A DNA stretch of 24,758 nucleotides, taken from NCBI GenBank assembly GCA_934486755.1, contig CAKSQT010000020.1, positions 1 through 24,758 on the forward strand, in the 5' to 3' direction. The notes under the pieces are model-generated. The model made no database searches and had not been told where the DNA came from. It worked only from the letters and a program-made list of their open reading frames with translations. The translations under genes and the position numbers were made by a program. Origin of the DNA: an uncultured Eubacteriales bacterium. GTDB taxonomy: Bacteria > Bacillota > Clostridia > Oscillospirales > Acutalibacteraceae. Shown here piece by piece: positions 21,469-24,758 of the stretch (positions are counted from its first letter, which is position 1; each line of letters starts with the position of its first letter).

Positions 21469-22283
21469 AACTCTCTTTCGGAAGAAAACTCATAAATGCC
21501 CCTTATATTGTTTGGTCGGCGATTTTTATTGTTGTACCTTTGTTTATTGTGCTTTACTACACATTTTCAGACGGTAACGGCGGTTTTACTCTGCAAAATC
21601 TTTATGCTCTGAAAGACTATAAGGGCGTATTTTTGACCTCTATAATATACGCCGCAGTCGCTTCACTTATATGCTTACTTCTTGCGTATCCTTTTTCATA
21701 TCTGCTTACAAAATCATCAATCCGTTCGCAGAAAATGATGATTTTGCTTGTAATGATGCCGATGTGGATGAACTTGCTTATAAAGACATATTCCTGGACT
21801 GTCATTCTTGACAACAGCGGCGTTCTTAACAGACTGCTTTCGCTTATCGGAATAGGAAAGGTGCATTTTATGGGAACGCCTTTCGCCGTTATACTCGGTA
21901 TGGTGTATGATTTCATACCGTATATGATACTGCCGATATACACGACAATGTCAAAAATTGACAAATCGTTTTACGAGGCAAGCGCGGATCTCGGTGCAAA
22001 CGCATCTACCACGCTAAGACGTGTCGTTTTGCCGTTGAGCAAGCCGAGCGTAATATCAGGTATTACAATGGTTTTTGTACCGTCGGTAAGCACCTTTTAC
22101 ATTTCTCAAAAGCTCGGTAACGGAATGATTCTTTTAGCGGGCGACGTAATCGAAAATCAGTTTAAGATACCTAATTACCCTCTCGGCGCGGCGATGTCGC
22201 TTGTGCTTATGGTGTTTATACTCATAAGTATGACAATTATGAACCGCTTCTCCGACGATAACGACGGAGGTGTAATAGTATGA
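21465..22283 (+). CDS. potB: spermidine/putrescine ABC transporter permease PotB
   Basis: This is one of the two membrane subunits of the polyamine importer, 272 residues with about six membrane segments. The first is at about 15-35 (APYIVWSAIFIVVPLFIVLYY, residues 13-33). The cytoplasmic EAA loop reads EASADLGANASTTLRRVVLP, which docks on the ATPase PotA. MPMWMNLLIKTYSW and GMVYDFIPYMILPIYTTM are conserved in PotB/PotH proteins. The ATG overlaps the potA stop by four bases (ATGA), with GAGGAGG upstream, and the stop overlaps the potCD start in the same way. The partner permease is the N-terminal part of the next protein. Confidence 0.94.
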   Translation: MKLSFGRKLINAPYIVWSAIFIVVPLFIVLYYTFSDGNGGFTLQNLYALKDYKGVFLTSIIYAAVASLICLLLAYPFSYLLTKSSIRSQKMMILLVMMPMWMNLLIKTYSWTVILDNSGVLNRLLSLIGIGKVHFMGTPFAVILGMVYDFIPYMILPIYTTMSKIDKSFYEASADLGANASTTLRRVVLPLSKPSVISGITMVFVPSVSTFYISQKLGNGMILLAGDVIENQFKIPNYPLGAAMSLVLMVFILISMTIMNRFSDDNDGGVIV

Positions 22284-24196
22284 AGGCGTTAAGAAGAATT
22301 TTTATAGGTTTAATGCTCGTTTTTATGTACGCGCCTCTGCTTGTAATGATGCTGTTTTCCTTCAACAGCTCGAAAAGCACCGCGGTGTTTGAAGGGTTTT
22401 CATTTAAGTGGTATCAGCAATTATTGTATGACAGCGCTTCAATTTCCGCTTTGCAAAACACCCTTATTCTTGCCATACTTTCCGCAACCTTTGCTACGAT
22501 ACTCGGAACTTTGGCGGCAGTCGGAATATACAAGATGAAAAAAGGCATATCAAAACGCGTTGTTACAACGGTGACTAACATTCCGATGATGGCACCCGAT
22601 ATAGTTACGGGCGTTTCGCTTATGCTTTTATTCGTGTTTTTCGCACAGTTGATCGGTTCCAAAAACGCTCTCAGCTTTTGGACCATACTCTTTGCGCATA
22701 TTACGTTTAATCTTCCGTATGTTATTTTGAACGTAACCCCTAAGCTCAAACAGACGGGAACTCAACTTTCCGAGGCTGCTGAGGATCTTGGCTGTACGCC
22801 GATAAAAGCATTTTTTAAGGTAATTCTGCCAACGATATACCCAGGCGTTTTTACGGGTTTTATAATGTCGTTTACCCTTTCTTTGGACGATTTTGTAATT
22901 AGTTATTTCACATCGGGTTCAGCTTTTCAGACCTTGCCGATACGAATATTTGCTATGACAAAAAAGACGGTAAAGCCGACAATGTATGCCCTTTCTACCA
23001 TCATTTTTGTAACCGTTCTTATACTCTTGATACTTATAAATCTCTTGCAAAACGAAGAAAAGCGTTCAGGTATAAGAATGAAGCTTATGCGCGCATTATC
23101 AATATCGGTCGCCGCCGTTATTGCCGTAAGTATGGTCGGTGTTTCGATCGTGAGCCGTTCGCTTAAAAATACGGGTATCAGCACCGAAAGCGTCTACACA
23201 CGAGAACTTGCTGGCACAACGCTTAATGTATATAATTGGGGCGAATATATTTCGGACGGAAGCGACGATACTTTGGACGTGAACGCCGCTTTTGAGCGAA
23301 TTACAGGTATCAAGGTAAATTACACTAACTTTGAAAGCAACGAAGAAATGTATGCCAAAATCAAAGCAGGCGGAACACCTTACGACATAGTTATTCCGTC
23401 GGATTATGCAATAGCGCGTATGATCGACGAAAATATGCTGCGCAAAATTGATGTCACTAAATTGGAAAACTACAAATACATCGACGATTCCTATAAAAAT
23501 CTGTATTTTGACCCGAAAAACGAGTATTCAGTTCCTTATAACGTCGGTATGGTCGGGTTAATATACAACAAAAAGATAATCAGCGAGACAGTTGATTCGT
23601 GGGACGCTCTGTTTGACAGTAAGTACAAGGGCAATATTCTCACATTCAACAACCCGCGCGACGCTTTTGCTATCGCCCAATTTGATCTCGGCATTGATAT
23701 AAACACAACCGACAAATCCGAGTGGGACAGAGCGGCAGACCGCTTGATTGAGCAAAATTCTGTTTTGCAGGCGCGCGTTATGGACGAAGTGTTTAACAAG
23801 ATGGAATCGGGCAATGCTGCTATTGCGCCGTATTATGCGGGAGATTATTACACGATGAAAGAGGTCAACCCCGATCTTGAATTTGTTTACCCTAAGGAGG
23901 GAACAAATATATTTGTTGACTCAATATGCGTGCCCGAAAGCTGTCAGAACTACGAAGCGGCGCTTATGTATATCAATTTCCTTTTAGAGCCTGACGTCGC
24001 CTTAGCAAACGCCGAATACATTTGTTATGCATCGCCGAACACATCAGTGGTGAGCAACGACAGTTACACCTACAAGGACGACCCTATTCTCTACCCGTCT
24101 GAGGAAGTTAAGAAAAACACAGAATACTTCCATAATCTCGATTCAGAAACCAGAGATTATTATGAAAAACTTTGGACAAAGGTTCGCCTTTCATAG
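22280..24196 (+). CDS. potCD: fused polyamine ABC permease (PotC) and substrate-binding protein (PotD)
   Basis: The single 638-residue protein joins two subunits that are usually separate. Residues 1-258 are a PotC permease with about six membrane segments and the EAA loop EAAEDLGCTPIKAFFKVILP (165-184). The polar stretch LQNEEKRSGIRMKLMR leads to an extra hydrophobic segment (SISVAAVIAVSMVGVSI, about 274-290), which would carry the chain outward. Residues 313-638 are a PotD-type binding protein: LNVYNWGEYISDG (the Trp-Tyr polyamine-site region), YDIVIPSDYAIARM, VPYNVGMVGLIYNK, WDALFD, NNPRDAFAIA, FVDSICVPE. There is no lipobox cysteine; the permease itself anchors the binding protein. No frameshift is involved: the reading frame is continuous. 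The ATG overlaps the potB stop by four bases, with GGAGGTG upstream. Confidence 0.94.
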   Translation: MKALRRIFIGLMLVFMYAPLLVMMLFSFNSSKSTAVFEGFSFKWYQQLLYDSASISALQNTLILAILSATFATILGTLAAVGIYKMKKGISKRVVTTVTNIPMMAPDIVTGVSLMLLFVFFAQLIGSKNALSFWTILFAHITFNLPYVILNVTPKLKQTGTQLSEAAEDLGCTPIKAFFKVILPTIYPGVFTGFIMSFTLSLDDFVISYFTSGSAFQTLPIRIFAMTKKTVKPTMYALSTIIFVTVLILLILINLLQNEEKRSGIRMKLMRALSISVAAVIAVSMVGVSIVSRSLKNTGISTESVYTRELAGTTLNVYNWGEYISDGSDDTLDVNAAFERITGIKVNYTNFESNEEMYAKIKAGGTPYDIVIPSDYAIARMIDENMLRKIDVTKLENYKYIDDSYKNLYFDPKNEYSVPYNVGMVGLIYNKKIISETVDSWDALFDSKYKGNILTFNNPRDAFAIAQFDLGIDINTTDKSEWDRAADRLIEQNSVLQARVMDEVFNKMESGNAAIAPYYAGDYYTMKEVNPDLEFVYPKEGTNIFVDSICVPESCQNYEAALMYINFLLEPDVALANAEYICYASPNTSVVSNDSYTYKDDPILYPSEEVKKNTEYFHNLDSETRDYYEKLWTKVRLS

Positions 24197-24224
24197 GCAT
24201 GACTTGAACCTGCCAAACTAAAAT

Positions 24225-24262
24225 AAAAATCACGCGATTCATTTTTGAATTACGTGATTTTT
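24225..24262. terminator. bidirectional terminator between potCD and the recombinase gene
   Basis: AAAAATCACG (24225-24234) pairs with CGTGATTTTT (24253-24262). After one C/A mismatch, GATTC pairs with GAATT around a 6-base loop. The plus strand continues with T-rich sequence (TTATTTT) and the minus strand with TTTATTTTAG, so it can end transcription from both convergent genes. The last base overlaps the recombinase stop codon. Confidence 0.85.
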
Positions 24263-24758
24263 TATTTTGCAAGCGGATGATATTTAGCATACGCAAGCGT
24301 GTATTTACTTTTCATAAACTGCGCGTAAACCTGTGTTGAAGAAATATCCGAATGACCGAGCATTTCTTTAATATCTTTCAGTTGAGCACCGTTCTCAAGA
24401 AGATGCGCCGCAAACGAATGCCTTAAAGTGTGCGGTGTTATGTCCTTTTTAATATTAGCTTTTTCCGCGTAAAACTTTATTATTTTCCAAAATCCCTGAC
24501 GCGACATAGGACGTCCGTTCATATTGGTAAACAAACAATCCTCGTCATCCTCCAAAACGATTGCAGGACGGACGTGAAGCAGATAATTTGAAATTGTCTT
24601 AACAGCCGCAGGATATATGGGTATTATTCTTTCGTTTTTGTCGTGAAGATGTACTATTCCTATTTGCAGATTAACGTCGCTTATCTTTAAATCAATAAGC
24701 TCCGAGACCTTTATACCTGTGGCATACAAAAGTTCAAGCATTGCCCTATCCCTTACGC
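24262..24758 (-). CDS. Xer-type tyrosine recombinase, C-terminal part (cut by window edge)
   Basis: This is the catalytic domain of a XerC/XerD-like site-specific recombinase. The frame is open at 24758, so the ATG at 24741 is internal (RDRAMLELLYATG), and the true start lies outside. Visible catalytic residues are a basic residue in DKNERIIPIY, HTLRHSFAAHLL (His and Arg of the HxxR box), LGHSDISSTQVYAQF with the second His and the nucleophilic Tyr. At the position of the first catalytic Arg (usually TG-L/I-R-V-SEL) the sequence reads TGIKVSEL, with AAG coding Lys. The end, KYTLAYAKYHPLAK, resembles the XerC/D C-terminus. It may be the housekeeping chromosome dimer resolvase or a paralogue; the missing N-terminal domain would help decide. 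Confidence 0.88.
   Translation of the reverse strand, partial: VRDRAMLELLYATGIKVSELIDLKISDVNLQIGIVHLHDKNERIIPIYPAAVKTISNYLLHVRPAIVLEDDEDCLFTNMNGRPMSRQGFWKIIKFYAEKANIKKDITPHTLRHSFAAHLLENGAQLKDIKEMLGHSDISSTQVYAQFMKSKYTLAYAKYHPLAK

Noticed and set aside
1..24758. CRISPR arrays, insertion sequences, prophage or integrated elements
   Set aside because: No regularly spaced repeat array, transposase, terminal inverted repeats or phage structural genes were seen. The tRNA-Val and the Xer-like gene are not flanked by attachment-site-like duplications within the window.

Overview
The window (about 24.8 kb, moderately AT-rich) looks like the chromosome of a Gram-positive anaerobe of class Clostridia, plausibly an Oscillospirales/Ruminococcaceae-type gut bacterium. 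That placement is an inference from the gene content: an ECF energising module next to truA, a ClpE-like unfoldase with a zinc finger, DUF5711 and CvpA proteins, a PqqD/HPr-kinase-like cassette, strong GGAGG ribosome binding sites and several TTG/GTG starts. No insertion sequence, prophage or CRISPR array was seen.

Layout. Positions 1-3810 (minus strand) hold an aromatic amino acid operon: aminotransferase - pheA (chorismate mutase/prephenate dehydratase/ACT) - aroB - aroC (cut by the window edge). It has a consensus promoter and a previously unmarked leader: a 25-codon peptide (3670-3747) with 8 Phe/Tyr among its first 12 residues, followed by an intrinsic terminator (3588-3640) just ahead of the first structural gene. 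This is the architecture of transcription attenuation by a Phe/Tyr-sensing leader peptide, and it is the most striking find in the window.

Positions 3805-5529 (minus) hold a three-gene cassette with its own promoter: an HPr-kinase/PEPCK-like P-loop protein, a PqqD-type peptide-binding protein and a soluble S24/S26 signal-peptidase-like Ser/His protein. It resembles part of a ribosomal peptide (RiPP) system, but no precursor peptide or radical SAM enzyme is visible. Next come an M14 carboxypeptidase (minus), divergent from a NUDIX ADP-ribose pyrophosphatase (plus), which converges on a YbaK/ProX-type deacylase (minus). A tRNA-Val(CAC) with its own promoter and terminator follows.

Positions 7822-19916 (minus) form one long, tightly packed gene series read from a promoter at 19888-19916: ruvC-ruvA-ruvB-glmM-methyltransferase-ecfA1-ecfA2-ecfT-truA-DUF5711-cvpA-clpE-like, ending at a strong terminator. 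Most junctions overlap or are separated by a few bases. The series mixes Holliday junction processing, cell wall precursor synthesis, vitamin transport, RNA modification and protein quality control.

Positions 19861-20343 are a divergent regulatory region with two promoters, short direct repeats about 20-21 bp apart, and a hairpin beside the potA ribosome binding site. Positions 20344-24196 (plus) are a polyamine ABC transporter operon, potA-potB-potCD, in which the PotC permease and the PotD binding protein are one polypeptide. A bidirectional terminator separates it from a Xer-type tyrosine recombinase (minus) cut by the right edge.

All functions are assigned by recognising motifs by eye. 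No database search, folding or codon statistics could be run.
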